Positions 1 through 7,809 of a DNA stretch of 34,731 nucleotides are shown one piece after another. A program made the position numbers and the translations under genes. Every line of letters begins with the position of its first letter. Position 1 is the stretch's first letter. The notes beneath the pieces are model-generated. The model was not told where the DNA came from. It saw only the letters and a list, made by a program, of their open reading frames with translations, and searched no databases. This stretch comes from Aliidiomarina sp. (GTDB lineage: Bacteria; Pseudomonadota; Gammaproteobacteria; Enterobacterales; Alteromonadaceae), in NCBI RefSeq assembly GCF_022565475.1, contig NZ_JAIUMR010000018.1:1-34731 (forward strand). Reading direction: 5' to 3'.

Positions 1-29
1 GCTACTGCCAATTCACTTTCAAAACGCAT
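1..29 (-). CDS. IS4 transposase, first 9 codons only (cut by window edge)
   Basis: The start codon is the reverse-strand ATG at 27-29. The codons that follow match the start of the complete transposase at 33391 exactly. The hairpin just upstream of the start (33-67 here) is also identical to the one in the complete copy. Nothing can be said about whether the rest of this copy is intact. Confidence 0.8.
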
Positions 30-124
30 AAAAAAATCCGCAATTAGAGAACCTAATTACGGATTTTGAACCCTTCTAAGGATCGGTCAACCGATCGCGA
101 AAATTTCTTAACTGATCGGCATTA
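1..124 (-). mobile_element. IS4-family insertion sequence, left terminal 124 bp (partial, cut by window edge)
   Basis: This is the reverse complement of 33296-33419, identical at all 124 positions, so it is the transposase-proximal end of a second copy of the element that closes the window. The terminal inverted repeat lies at 107-124. The rest of the copy runs out of the window to the left. The element sits 34 bp beyond the stop codon of the symporter gene. The inner flanking bases (from 125) differ from those beside the right copy, so the two are separate insertions. The target duplication cannot be checked because the outer flank is missing. Confidence 0.93.
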
Positions 125-158
125 GCCAGATAACGGCTCCCTTTTTTGTTCCTTTCGA

Positions 159-1673
159 CTAGGGTTTTTCAGTGTTCTCAGCCGCTGCTTTTTGTTTGGC
201 GAGACGCTTCTCCCAGAAATCCGCCTTCTGAATCCCGAGTTTCAGCGGGTCAAAAATGATAGGACGACCGCTTTTCTTCTGCTCTTCGTAATCACGCAAG
301 CACATAATGGCAGGGCGGGCGACGAAGAAGATAGCAAGAATACCGAGAATGTTGATCCAAGCCATCAAACCAACACCAATATCACCAAGGTTCCAGATAT
401 AGCCTGAGCTATTTACGGTGCCATAGGCAACCATAAACATGATCACCAATTTCACTAAGGTTAATGAGAACCTGTTTTTAATGTATCGGTTGAGGTAGGC
501 CACATTGGTTTCGGCTATATAGTAATAGGCTAGGATCGTGGTAAAGGCGAAGAAGAAAATAGCGATACCGACAAAGCCTTCACCCGTATTGCCAAACACG
601 CTCGATAGCGCTAACTGCGTAAATGCTGGTGATGCAACGTCTGTGGTTGCCGCTACGTTTTGAACGATTAGTGCGCCAGTCACTTCATCAACGATATTGA
701 ACTGCTGCGTGATTAAGATCATTAAAGCGGTCGCGGTACAGACAAACAAAGTGTCGATGTAGACCGAGAAGGCTTGGACTAATCCTTGTTGTGCAGGGTG
801 ATCAACTTCTGCCGCAGATGATGCATGCGGACCGGTACCTTGACCCGCTTCGTTGGAGTAGATGCCACGTTTGACGCCCCAACCGATAGCAGCACCGAAA
901 CCGGCTTGCGCGGTGAATGCATCGGTGACAATCATGGCGAGAATACCAGGTACTTTGTTTAAATTTAGGAAGACGATGACCAATGCCATAATAATGTAGG
1001 CAAGGGCCATAAAGGGCACCACTATCTGGGTAAAGTTAGCGATGCGTTTAATGCCGCCGAAAATGATGAAGCCGAGGACAATGAGGATAACCGCAAGGGC
1101 GATGAGTTTATTCGAGCCAACTTCACCGAAGTCGGTTGACACCATGTTGCCGTCACCAAAAACATGGGTTACTGCATTACCGACGGCATTGGCTTGAATC
1201 CCAGGTAAGAAGATACCGCAGGCAATGATCGCCGAAATTGCGAACAAAATCGCCAACCATTTTTGTCCTAATGCTTTTTCAAAATAGTACGCTGGGCCAC
1301 CACGATATTGGCCTTGGTCTTCGACTTTATAGATTTGACCTAAGGTTGATTCTGCATACGCCGTACTGGCGCCCAGAAACGCAACAACCCACATCCAAAA
1401 TACAGCGCCTGGACCACCGAAACCAATCGCGGCTGCGACACCTGCGATATTACCGACACCAACACGGCCGGAAAGTGTTACGGCCAGTGCTTGAAACGAT
1501 GAAATACCTTTGCTTGAGTCATTGCCGCTGATTAACAACCGCAGCATTTCTCGAAAATGCCGAACTTGCGCAAAGCGGGTGAGTATCGAATAAAACAGGC
1601 CGGCACCTAAACAGAGAACGATCAGGGCAGGGCTCCAGATTATATTATTGACGGTGTTGACGATGGCTTCCAT
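159..1673 (-). CDS. Sodium:alanine/glycine symporter (AGCS family)
   Basis: A 504-residue inner-membrane protein with about ten hydrophobic segments. It resembles AGCS carriers, which import alanine or glycine with Na+. The family-typical stretch GRVGVGNIAGVAAAIGFGGP lies near residues 69-88, and SNEAGQGTGPHASSAAEVDHP lies mid-protein, both regions conserved in AGCS transporters. The length is normal for the family. The start is supported by GGGAG about 7 nt upstream of ATG. It stands alone and is divergent from the zinc-ribbon gene. An IS4 copy lies only 34 bp past its stop, so its native terminator may have been displaced. The exact substrate cannot be told from sequence. Confidence 0.93.
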   Translation of the reverse strand: MEAIVNTVNNIIWSPALIVLCLGAGLFYSILTRFAQVRHFREMLRLLISGNDSSKGISSFQALAVTLSGRVGVGNIAGVAAAIGFGGPGAVFWMWVVAFLGASTAYAESTLGQIYKVEDQGQYRGGPAYYFEKALGQKWLAILFAISAIIACGIFLPGIQANAVGNAVTHVFGDGNMVSTDFGEVGSNKLIALAVILIVLGFIIFGGIKRIANFTQIVVPFMALAYIIMALVIVFLNLNKVPGILAMIVTDAFTAQAGFGAAIGWGVKRGIYSNEAGQGTGPHASSAAEVDHPAQQGLVQAFSVYIDTLFVCTATALMILITQQFNIVDEVTGALIVQNVAATTDVASPAFTQLALSSVFGNTGEGFVGIAIFFFAFTTILAYYYIAETNVAYLNRYIKNRFSLTLVKLVIMFMVAYGTVNSSGYIWNLGDIGVGLMAWINILGILAIFFVARPAIMCLRDYEEQKKSGRPIIFDPLKLGIQKADFWEKRLAKQKAAAENTEKP

Positions 1674-1917
1674 CAGCGTCTCCCAGTTGTTATGGAGTTG
1701 TTGTTTTTAGAATCAGGCGTTACTTTGCCACATTATTAAAGTTAGCTCTACGAGAACTTCATACAGCAACCCTATATTTGTCCCGTTTTATCGAGTTTTT
1801 TCTGCTTGCAAACGTGATTTACGCTGGAATCATCACCTTTCACGTGAATCAACCTTGGATGGCTGATATGATTAGTTTACTGAAACTCACTTTTCCTTGT
1901 GGACAACGAGAGGTGCC

Positions 1918-2250
1918 ATGGCGATTATTAATTGTCCCGGCTGCATGAAAAAAGTATCTGATCGTGCGGCTGTCTGTGATCATTGTGGTTTTATGCTGGG
2001 TGCTCACGACGCTGAAACATTGGCACGTAAAGCACGCAATCAGCGTTCGATCCGGGTGAATAAATTAGTCAGCCAGCAAATGTTGGCCATCGTCTTTTTT
2101 GTTGCGGGTATTGGCGCAACTTTTTATGATTGGCAGGAAAGTGGCTGGGAGTCCTTCATGCCGATTGTTGGACCGGCAGTTGCAGGTTTAAGCTTTGCGT
2201 GGTACTTAGTCACTCGTGGTCGTATTTATCTTTTGAAACGGCAGAAATAG
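1918..2250 (+). CDS. Zinc-ribbon, two-helix membrane protein
   Basis: A 110-residue protein that begins with a zinc ribbon: CPGC near residues 6-9 and CDHC near 20-23. A basic linker and two predicted membrane helices (about 55-72 and 79-97) follow, then a basic tail. An in-frame TTG exists 21 nt upstream, but ATG 1918 is preceded by GAGAGG at good spacing, so I chose ATG. It is the first gene of a same-strand run and is followed 1 bp later by the YeaC-like gene. The function is unknown. Small zinc-ribbon membrane proteins of this layout are widespread, and no partner can be named from the sequence. Confidence 0.8.
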   Translation: MAIINCPGCMKKVSDRAAVCDHCGFMLGAHDAETLARKARNQRSIRVNKLVSQQMLAIVFFVAGIGATFYDWQESGWESFMPIVGPAVAGLSFAWYLVTRGRIYLLKRQK

Positions 2251-2251
2251 A

Positions 2252-2545
2252 ATGCAATATGATGACGTTGTGAAGGCGATGTCGCCGGAAATTTATGAGC
2301 GTATGGTTCAGGCGGTTGAAACAGGACGTTGGCCAGATGGTCAAAAACTAACGCCGGAACAATTGGAAAATGCGATGGAACTGGTGATGGTGTATCAGGC
2401 TCGCCGCTTACATCAGGATGAACATTTTTCGATTGGACCAACGGGTGAGTTGGTGATGAAAACAAAGGGCGATTTGCGCTCTGAGTTACGTATGCGTGCC
2501 GAAGCGGATATTGCTCGGTTTACAATCAATGACGATAAACACTAA
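2252..2545 (+). CDS. YeaC-like protein (DUF1315)
   Basis: A 97-residue soluble protein. The segment MSPEIYERMVQAVETGRWPD, followed by an LTPEQ segment and LVMVYQARR, resembles E. coli YeaC (DUF1315), a small protein of unknown function. It starts 1 bp after the stop of the zinc-ribbon gene with only a weak ribosome site, so translation is probably coupled to that gene. There is no signal peptide or membrane segment. The C-terminal third is charged. Family assignment rests on remembered similarity and no biochemical role is established. Confidence 0.8.
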   Translation: MQYDDVVKAMSPEIYERMVQAVETGRWPDGQKLTPEQLENAMELVMVYQARRLHQDEHFSIGPTGELVMKTKGDLRSELRMRAEADIARFTINDDKH

Positions 2546-2572
2546 ACGTTTTTAGTTGGAGTGAGCAATTCC

Positions 2573-3070
2573 GTGTTTTCAGCAGTGACAACCGAACCAA
2601 CCGGTTCCCCAGCTTTTTATCAAAGCTTAGTGAAGCAACTCGATGCATTAACCGCAGATGAGCCCGACCTTATTGCTAATCTAGCCAACATCAGTGCCTT
2701 TCTTTTTGACCAATTAGACGACTTGAATTGGCTTGGTTTCTATTTAAGTCAAGGTGAAGAGCTAGTGCTTGGCCCGTTTCAAGGCAAAGTTGCATGTGTC
2801 AGAATTCCTTTTGGCAAAGGCGTATGTGGAGCTGCGGCGAGCAGTCGTGAAGTGCAGCGTGTAGCGGATGTCCACGCGTTTCCTGGCCATATCGCTTGCG
2901 ATAGTGCGAGTAACTCAGAGATCGTGCTGCCAATCATTGTCAATGACCGTGTCGTTGCTGTGCTCGACATCGATAGCCCGAGTCTGAATCGCTTCAGCGC
3001 CGACGATGAAGTCGGACTTCGTTTACTCATACCTTTGTTAGAATCGCTAAACTGGCAGCAGTATGGATGA
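2573..3070 (+). CDS. msrC: Free methionine-R-sulfoxide reductase (GAF domain)
   Basis: Reduces free methionine-R-sulfoxide to methionine in the cytoplasm, using thioredoxin-type electrons. The protein is essentially one GAF domain. Three cysteines match the catalytic set of E. coli MsrC in sequence and spacing: one in KVACVRIP, one in GKGVCG and one in HIACDSASNSEIVLP (10 and 24 residues apart, as in E. coli). With the GTG start at 2573 it is 165 residues, the E. coli length. An in-frame GTG at 2561 would add four residues, but the Shine-Dalgarno GGAG (2558-2561) runs into it, so 2573 is preferred. The downstream gene overlaps its end by 8 bp. Confidence 0.9.
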   Translation: MFSAVTTEPTGSPAFYQSLVKQLDALTADEPDLIANLANISAFLFDQLDDLNWLGFYLSQGEELVLGPFQGKVACVRIPFGKGVCGAAASSREVQRVADVHAFPGHIACDSASNSEIVLPIIVNDRVVAVLDIDSPSLNRFSADDEVGLRLLIPLLESLNWQQYG

Positions 3071-3365
3071 TTTTGATATCCGTCCGTATCTTGTTGATGT
3101 AACGGATATGGACTTTTTTGAAGATGAAGCTGAAATTGCGGCTGATCATCTTAATTTAATGCTTTATACGATTGTTCAGCAGACGGCTGACATCGAATTT
3201 TGGACGTTTGAAAAGCGTGAACAATTGATTCTGGAAATAAGCGAGCTGTGGCTGCGTGAACCGGGACTTGTCGAAGCGGAATCGGACGAATTAGAAGATT
3301 ATATCACCCACCTGGTTCAACGTATCGAACAAGATGACCAGGCAACAGAGAACGATGAAGGTTAA
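3063..3365 (+). CDS. Unknown small acidic protein between msrC and proQ
   Basis: I do not recognise this 100-residue protein. It is strongly acidic, with an Asp/Glu-rich start (MDDFDIRPYLVDVTDMDFFE) and an acidic tail. The middle looks helical, with a WTFEKREQLILEISELWLRE segment. It has no signal peptide, membrane segment or metal motif. Its start overlaps the end of msrC by 8 bp, and the proQ ribosome site (3357-3361) lies inside its last codons, so the three genes appear translationally coupled. The overlap on both sides and full-length open frame argue that it is real. A charge-mimic or protein-binding role would be speculation. Confidence 0.7.
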   Translation: MDDFDIRPYLVDVTDMDFFEDEAEIAADHLNLMLYTIVQQTADIEFWTFEKREQLILEISELWLREPGLVEAESDELEDYITHLVQRIEQDDQATENDEG

Positions 3366-3369
3366 TTCA

Positions 3370-4050
3370 ATGGAAAATACGGCAAAACTCTCAACCAGCA
3401 AAGAAGTTATCGCATACCTTGCGGAACAGTTCCCAGGATGCTTCACGTTGGAGGGAGATGCGCGCCCGCTGAAAATTGGAATTTTCGATGAGCTCGCGAA
3501 ACGTCTGGCTGATGATGGCAATGTCAGTAAAACGCGATTACGTTCGGCATTGCGTCAATACACGAATTCATGGCGCTATTTGCGTGGTGTTAAAGCAGGT
3601 GTTCAACGTGTTGATCTAGACGGCGCTGATGCAGGTGCGGTTGAAGCCGAGCATGAGCAACACGCTCAAGAACAACTGCAAGCATCGCAAGCAAAAGCAA
3701 AAGAAAAACAAGCACAACGTGCGGCAGAGCGTAAACCAATTGCGACCAAAGGTCGTAATACCAAGAACAAAACAGGCGATAATCAAGTCAAAGGTGCAAA
3801 GAAGCGTAAATCAGTTTCGATTCCACGCAGTGGTTCAAGCAAGCCAGCAGTTGCTCAACCTATTACCACGAAAGCGGCCTTGGAAAGTGTCCAGCCCGGC
3901 CAGGTAAAAGTCGGTGACAAAGTCCAAGTTAAAGTGGGCAGCATGGCAGTGCAGGGAACCATTGCAGGCATTGAAAAAAGCGAAGTTCAGGTCCAACTAC
4001 CGTCCGGAATGACCGTTCGAGTAGCCGTTTCTGAGTTGTTTCGCAGCTAA
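3370..4050 (+). CDS. proQ: RNA chaperone ProQ (FinO domain)
   Basis: A 226-residue RNA-binding protein that binds structured sRNAs and mRNA 3' ends and supports osmotic adaptation. The N-terminal FinO domain (residues about 1-115) is recognised from SKEVIAYLAEQFPGCF, RPLKIGIFDELAKRL, LRSALRQYTNSWRYL and VKAGVQRVDLDG, all close to E. coli ProQ. A long Lys/Arg/Gln-rich linker follows, then a KOW/Tudor-like C-terminal domain (about 175-226: VKVGDKVQVKVGSMAVQGTI). Two in-frame upstream ATGs exist (3334 and 3355), but ATG 3370 has GAAGG 8 nt upstream and matches the E. coli start MEN. It is followed 11 bp later by prc, the E. coli arrangement. Confidence 0.96.
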   Translation: MENTAKLSTSKEVIAYLAEQFPGCFTLEGDARPLKIGIFDELAKRLADDGNVSKTRLRSALRQYTNSWRYLRGVKAGVQRVDLDGADAGAVEAEHEQHAQEQLQASQAKAKEKQAQRAAERKPIATKGRNTKNKTGDNQVKGAKKRKSVSIPRSGSSKPAVAQPITTKAALESVQPGQVKVGDKVQVKVGSMAVQGTIAGIEKSEVQVQLPSGMTVRVAVSELFRS

Positions 4051-4061
4051 CAGGAGTTCGA

Positions 4062-6113
4062 ATGTTTAAGCAAGTTGTAACCAGCGTTGTTCTGACCGCA
4101 GCGTTATTATTAACGCCTTCAAGCAGTGTTGGGCAAACCCAGGGCTTGAGTGATTTAAGTACGAGCTACACATTAGCCGATGTACCCAAACTTGAGCCGG
4201 AAGCGCAACATAAAGCTGCTAGTCGTCGAATCGCGTCCTATTTCACTCGCTATCACTATAGTCGGGTTGAACTGGATGAAGCGATGGCCGAACAGATTTT
4301 CAATCGCTACTTCGAGCAACTTGACTACAACCGCATGTTTTTCCTGCAGAGCGACATCGATGAATTTGCATCACATCGTAAGAATTTCCATGAAAAACTC
4401 TTAAATGGTGAACTCGATGCAGCTTATGCAATGCATCAGCGTAATTTACAACGTCGTTTTGAACGTTTTCAATATGCCTTAACAGTTGTCGAGGCTGGCA
4501 TCGAGTTTGATGAGGACAACACCGAGTTCCAATTTGACCGCACTAAGGCTGATTGGGCGACGTCGGTTGCCGAACTCGATGCGATTTGGCATCAGCGAGT
4601 GTTGAATGATGCGCTGAACCTATTATTAGCCGGACGTACGGAAGAAGAAATTACCGATAACCTTAAACGTCGTTATCGGTCAGCTCTGCAGCAACTTACC
4701 CAAACGCAAAGTGAAGATGCGTTTCAAAATGTTATGAATGCTTTTGCGCGTAGTGTTGACGCGCATACAAGTTATTTGTCTCCACGGAATGCCGAGCGTT
4801 TTCAACAAAACATGAATTTGTCGCTTGAGGGTATTGGCGCGGTCTTACAAGCGGAATTTGACTATACAGTCATTCGCTCTCTCGTTCCTGGTGGGCCAGC
4901 GGATAAATCTGGCAAATTATCGCCAGATGACCGAATTATTGCTGTGGCGCAGGGTGATCAAGAGTTTGTCGATATTATCGGCTGGCGTTTGGATGACGTT
5001 GTTGAAATCATTAAAGGGCCGAAAGGAAGTGTCGTTCGCTTACAGGTATTGAAAGGTGGCGATGCGCCGGGTGCCTCACCGGTCGAAGTTGAAATTGTCC
5101 GTGAAGAAGTGCGCTTGGAAGATCGCGAAGCGAAATTGAGCTATGAAACTGCAGAAAGCGGCGAGCGTTTTGCAGTGATTACCATTCCTGGTTTTTACAA
5201 CAAGCTGACTGACAAGGTTCAGGAACTGTTGGTTGATGTACGTGCCAATGATGTTGACGGCTTGATTATTGATTTGCGTGGTAATGGCGGCGGCGCCTTG
5301 AATGAGTCGATTACCTTGACGGGTTTATTTATTCCGTCGGGACCGGTTGTACAAGTGCGTGACAGTACTGGTCGTATCGATGTTAGTGGCGACCCTGATC
5401 CGCAAGTACATTATGATGGCCCTATGGTGGTCATGATTGACCGCTTCAGTGCCTCAGCATCAGAGATTTTCGCTGCAGCGCTACAGGATTATCAACGTGC
5501 TTTGATTGTTGGTGAGAACAGCTTCGGTAAGGGAACCGTGCAACAGCATCGTGGTTTAGCGCGGCGCTTTGATTTACATTCAAATCCGATGGGTAGCGTG
5601 CAATACACCATGGCTAAGTTCTATCGTATCGACGGTGGTAGCACACAGCATAAAGGTGTGGTTCCGGATATACAGTTCCCAAGTTTGATTGATCCGGAAG
5701 AATTCGGTGAAAGTCGCGCAGAGAATGCTTTGCCGTGGGATCAAATTGAAGCGGTAGAGTTCCGTCGATTTAATTATGTGAACGCGGATGTCATTGAGCG
5801 CTTGAATAAATACTTCGGTGAACGTACGGCAACGGATCCCGAGTTCAGTTATATTCATCAAGACGCTGAGCGGGTCAAAGCGATGCGTAACCGCACTCAT
5901 GTGAGTCTCATCAAAGCCGAGCGCGAAGCAGAGTCTGAGCGCGACCGCCAACGTAGTCTCGACCGAATTAATGAGCGATTATTACGTGCCGGTTTAGAGC
6001 CTGTAGAAACGATTGATGAAGCAGATGAAGAGGTGCGTACCCCGGACGTATTCCTCTCCGAAACTGTAAGAATTTCTGCTGACTATTTACGTATTTTGCG
6101 TGAAAACAATTAG
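4062..6113 (+). CDS. prc: Tail-specific periplasmic protease Prc
   Basis: Periplasmic S41 serine protease that degrades proteins by their C-terminal tail and, in E. coli, trims penicillin-binding protein 3 and removes the murein hydrolase MepS. At 683 residues it matches E. coli Prc (682). An N-terminal signal sequence (first about 25 residues) is followed by a helical N-domain, a PDZ domain (about 250-335) and the protease core. The Ser-Lys dyad is visible: S465 in DRFSASASEIFAAALQDY and K490 in GENSFGKGTVQ, 25 apart as in E. coli S452/K477. AGGAG precedes the ATG. A Rho-independent terminator follows at 6135-6159. Confidence 0.96.
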   Translation: MFKQVVTSVVLTAALLLTPSSSVGQTQGLSDLSTSYTLADVPKLEPEAQHKAASRRIASYFTRYHYSRVELDEAMAEQIFNRYFEQLDYNRMFFLQSDIDEFASHRKNFHEKLLNGELDAAYAMHQRNLQRRFERFQYALTVVEAGIEFDEDNTEFQFDRTKADWATSVAELDAIWHQRVLNDALNLLLAGRTEEEITDNLKRRYRSALQQLTQTQSEDAFQNVMNAFARSVDAHTSYLSPRNAERFQQNMNLSLEGIGAVLQAEFDYTVIRSLVPGGPADKSGKLSPDDRIIAVAQGDQEFVDIIGWRLDDVVEIIKGPKGSVVRLQVLKGGDAPGASPVEVEIVREEVRLEDREAKLSYETAESGERFAVITIPGFYNKLTDKVQELLVDVRANDVDGLIIDLRGNGGGALNESITLTGLFIPSGPVVQVRDSTGRIDVSGDPDPQVHYDGPMVVMIDRFSASASEIFAAALQDYQRALIVGENSFGKGTVQQHRGLARRFDLHSNPMGSVQYTMAKFYRIDGGSTQHKGVVPDIQFPSLIDPEEFGESRAENALPWDQIEAVEFRRFNYVNADVIERLNKYFGERTATDPEFSYIHQDAERVKAMRNRTHVSLIKAEREAESERDRQRSLDRINERLLRAGLEPVETIDEADEEVRTPDVFLSETVRISADYLRILRENN

Positions 6114-6134
6114 TTAATTAAAGGATTTAATTCG

Positions 6135-6162
6135 AAGGGCTTGTTCGACACAAGCCCTTTAT
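6135..6162 (+). terminator. Rho-independent terminator after prc
   Basis: Inverted repeat AAGGGCTTGT (6135-6144) / ACAAGCCCTT (6150-6159), a 10-bp stem with loop TCGAC and a short T-rich tail. It lies 22 bp past the prc stop and would end the msrC-proQ-prc transcript. Confidence 0.8.
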
Positions 6163-6293
6163 TATGTCTATAAATCGAAAAACGTTTGGTTTTTCGCGCT
6201 AAAAATGACATAAAGTACAGTAAATGCGAACCTCGACGACCAGAATAACCGTGGGATTCGCTGCCTTATTATTATAAAAAATGGATCACAAAC

Positions 6294-7754
6294 ATGACGG
6301 TCACTACAAAACGTCCCTCGTATTTGCAAGCGCTGATTCCTTTGTTAGCGCTCATTGCTATGTTAGCAAGTTCGGTCTTTCTGTTTGGCGAAGATTCGTC
6401 ATATGGCCCCAATCAAATTGCCTTGTTAATCGCCGCTGCGATTGCCACTGTGATTGCTTTCAATAACGGTTATCAATGGGGTGATATTGAGAAGGGCATT
6501 ACCGAAGGCATTTCTGTCGCTCTCGGAGCAATTTTAATTATTTTGATGGTCGGCTCTCTCATTGGCACTTGGTTACTCGCCGGAATTGTCCCGACTATGA
6601 TTTACTATGGCCTCGAGCTGCTGAGTCCAAGTTGGTTTTATGCGGCTGCTTGTATCATTTGTGCCATTGTCGCGTTGTCGATTGGCAGCTCATGGACCAC
6701 AGCGGCAACGATAGGTGTCGCGCTGATTGGCGTGGCAACGGGCATGGAGCTATCTCTTGCTATCACAGCCGGCGCGGTCGTTTCCGGTGCTTATTTTGGT
6801 GACAAAATGTCACCCTTATCCGATACCACTAACTTAGCGCCTGCAGTAAGCGGAACCGAGCTGTTTGCACACATTCGCTACATGAGTTGGACTGCTTTCC
6901 CGGCCTTGGGTATTTCGATAGTACTGTTCTTGATTCTGGGTTGGAGTGCTTCGAGTAGTGCCAACATGGATTCGCTCGACGCAATGCAAAGCGAACTGCG
7001 TAATTTATTTAATATCAGTCCAGTCATGTTGATTCCGCTTGCGGTTCTCTTTGTACTTGCGGTTGCGAAAAAGCCGGCGTTACCGTCGATTCTGATTGGC
7101 GCCTTAGTGGGTGGCCTTTGGGCTCTGCTGTTCCAGCAAGATGTTATTGCTACGCTGGCTAATCCAGATCGAGCAAATTTTGTCGTTGGTGCTTTTGAAG
7201 TGGTATGGCTTGCACTAGCTAGTGGTGTTCAGATCGCTTCCGACAATGCTGACCTTGAATCCTTAATTAGTGGCGGCGGCATGGAAAGTATGATCAACAC
7301 CGTGTGGTTGATTATTAGCGCCATGACTTTTGGTGCCGTGATGGAAACAACTGGACTGCTGCAAAAGTTGATTCGCGGCATTTTGAAAGCTGTCAAAGGC
7401 ACGACGTCGTTGGTCACCGCAACAGTATTTACTTGCTTTGGTGCGAATGTGTTAACTGCCGATCAATATATGGCAATTGTTCTCCCGGGGCGGATGTTCC
7501 GAGAAGCCTATGCAGAAGCCGGGTTGGATCCGCGGGTCTTGTCACGGACGCTCGAGTCGAGCGGTACGATTACTTCTGCGTTAATCCCATGGAACACTTG
7601 TGGTGCCTACATGTTCTCGGTATTGGGTGTTTATCCGCTCCATTACGCACCATTTGCGTTCTTCCTGTTGTTGGTGCCGATGCTAACGATTCTGTATGCC
7701 TACACCAATTTCAAGATTTTACGTTTACCAGGCCATGAAACAACGGCAGCCTAA
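6294..7754 (+). CDS. nhaC: Na+/H+ antiporter, NhaC family
   Basis: A 486-residue inner-membrane protein with about a dozen hydrophobic segments, resembling NhaC antiporters, which expel Na+ in exchange for protons. Conserved-looking membrane stretches include SIGSSWTTAATIGVALIGVA, GAYFGDKMSPLSDTTNLAPA and, near the C-terminus, SSGTITSALIPWNTCGAYM. The polar and charged residues in these stretches (D, T, S, N within helices) are typical of the ion-translocation part of the fold. The gene is monocistronic: prc ends in a terminator upstream and a hairpin overlaps its own stop codon. A Na+ antiporter suits a marine organism and complements the Na+-coupled symporter at 159-1673. NhaC-like transporters can also exchange organic acids, so the substrate is inferred. 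Confidence 0.9.
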   Translation: MTVTTKRPSYLQALIPLLALIAMLASSVFLFGEDSSYGPNQIALLIAAAIATVIAFNNGYQWGDIEKGITEGISVALGAILIILMVGSLIGTWLLAGIVPTMIYYGLELLSPSWFYAAACIICAIVALSIGSSWTTAATIGVALIGVATGMELSLAITAGAVVSGAYFGDKMSPLSDTTNLAPAVSGTELFAHIRYMSWTAFPALGISIVLFLILGWSASSSANMDSLDAMQSELRNLFNISPVMLIPLAVLFVLAVAKKPALPSILIGALVGGLWALLFQQDVIATLANPDRANFVVGAFEVVWLALASGVQIASDNADLESLISGGGMESMINTVWLIISAMTFGAVMETTGLLQKLIRGILKAVKGTTSLVTATVFTCFGANVLTADQYMAIVLPGRMFREAYAEAGLDPRVLSRTLESSGTITSALIPWNTCGAYMFSVLGVYPLHYAPFAFFLLLVPMLTILYAYTNFKILRLPGHETTAA

Positions 7755-7768
7755 GCGCTGCCGTTTGT
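7743..7768 (+). terminator. Hairpin terminator overlapping the nhaC stop codon
   Basis: ACGGCAGC (7743-7750) and GCTGCCGT (7757-7764) form an 8-bp GC-rich stem. The loop CTAAGC contains the nhaC stop codon TAA (7752-7754), and a weak T-rich tail follows. It is a plausible terminator or attenuator between nhaC and pepN. Confidence 0.6.
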
Positions 7769-7809
7769 CTCGTCCGGGCTAATTTGCTCATCTATTAAAG
7801 GTTAACTCC

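Noticed and set aside
1839-1848. Perfect 10-bp palindrome TTCACGTGAA upstream of the zinc-ribbon gene
   Set aside because: It is short, single copy and not linked to a regulator that I can name. It could occur by chance.
6176-6196. Hairpin CGAAAAAC/GTTTTTCG between prc and nhaC
   Set aside because: No T run follows and a better terminator lies just upstream. The repeat is AT-rich and of unclear use.
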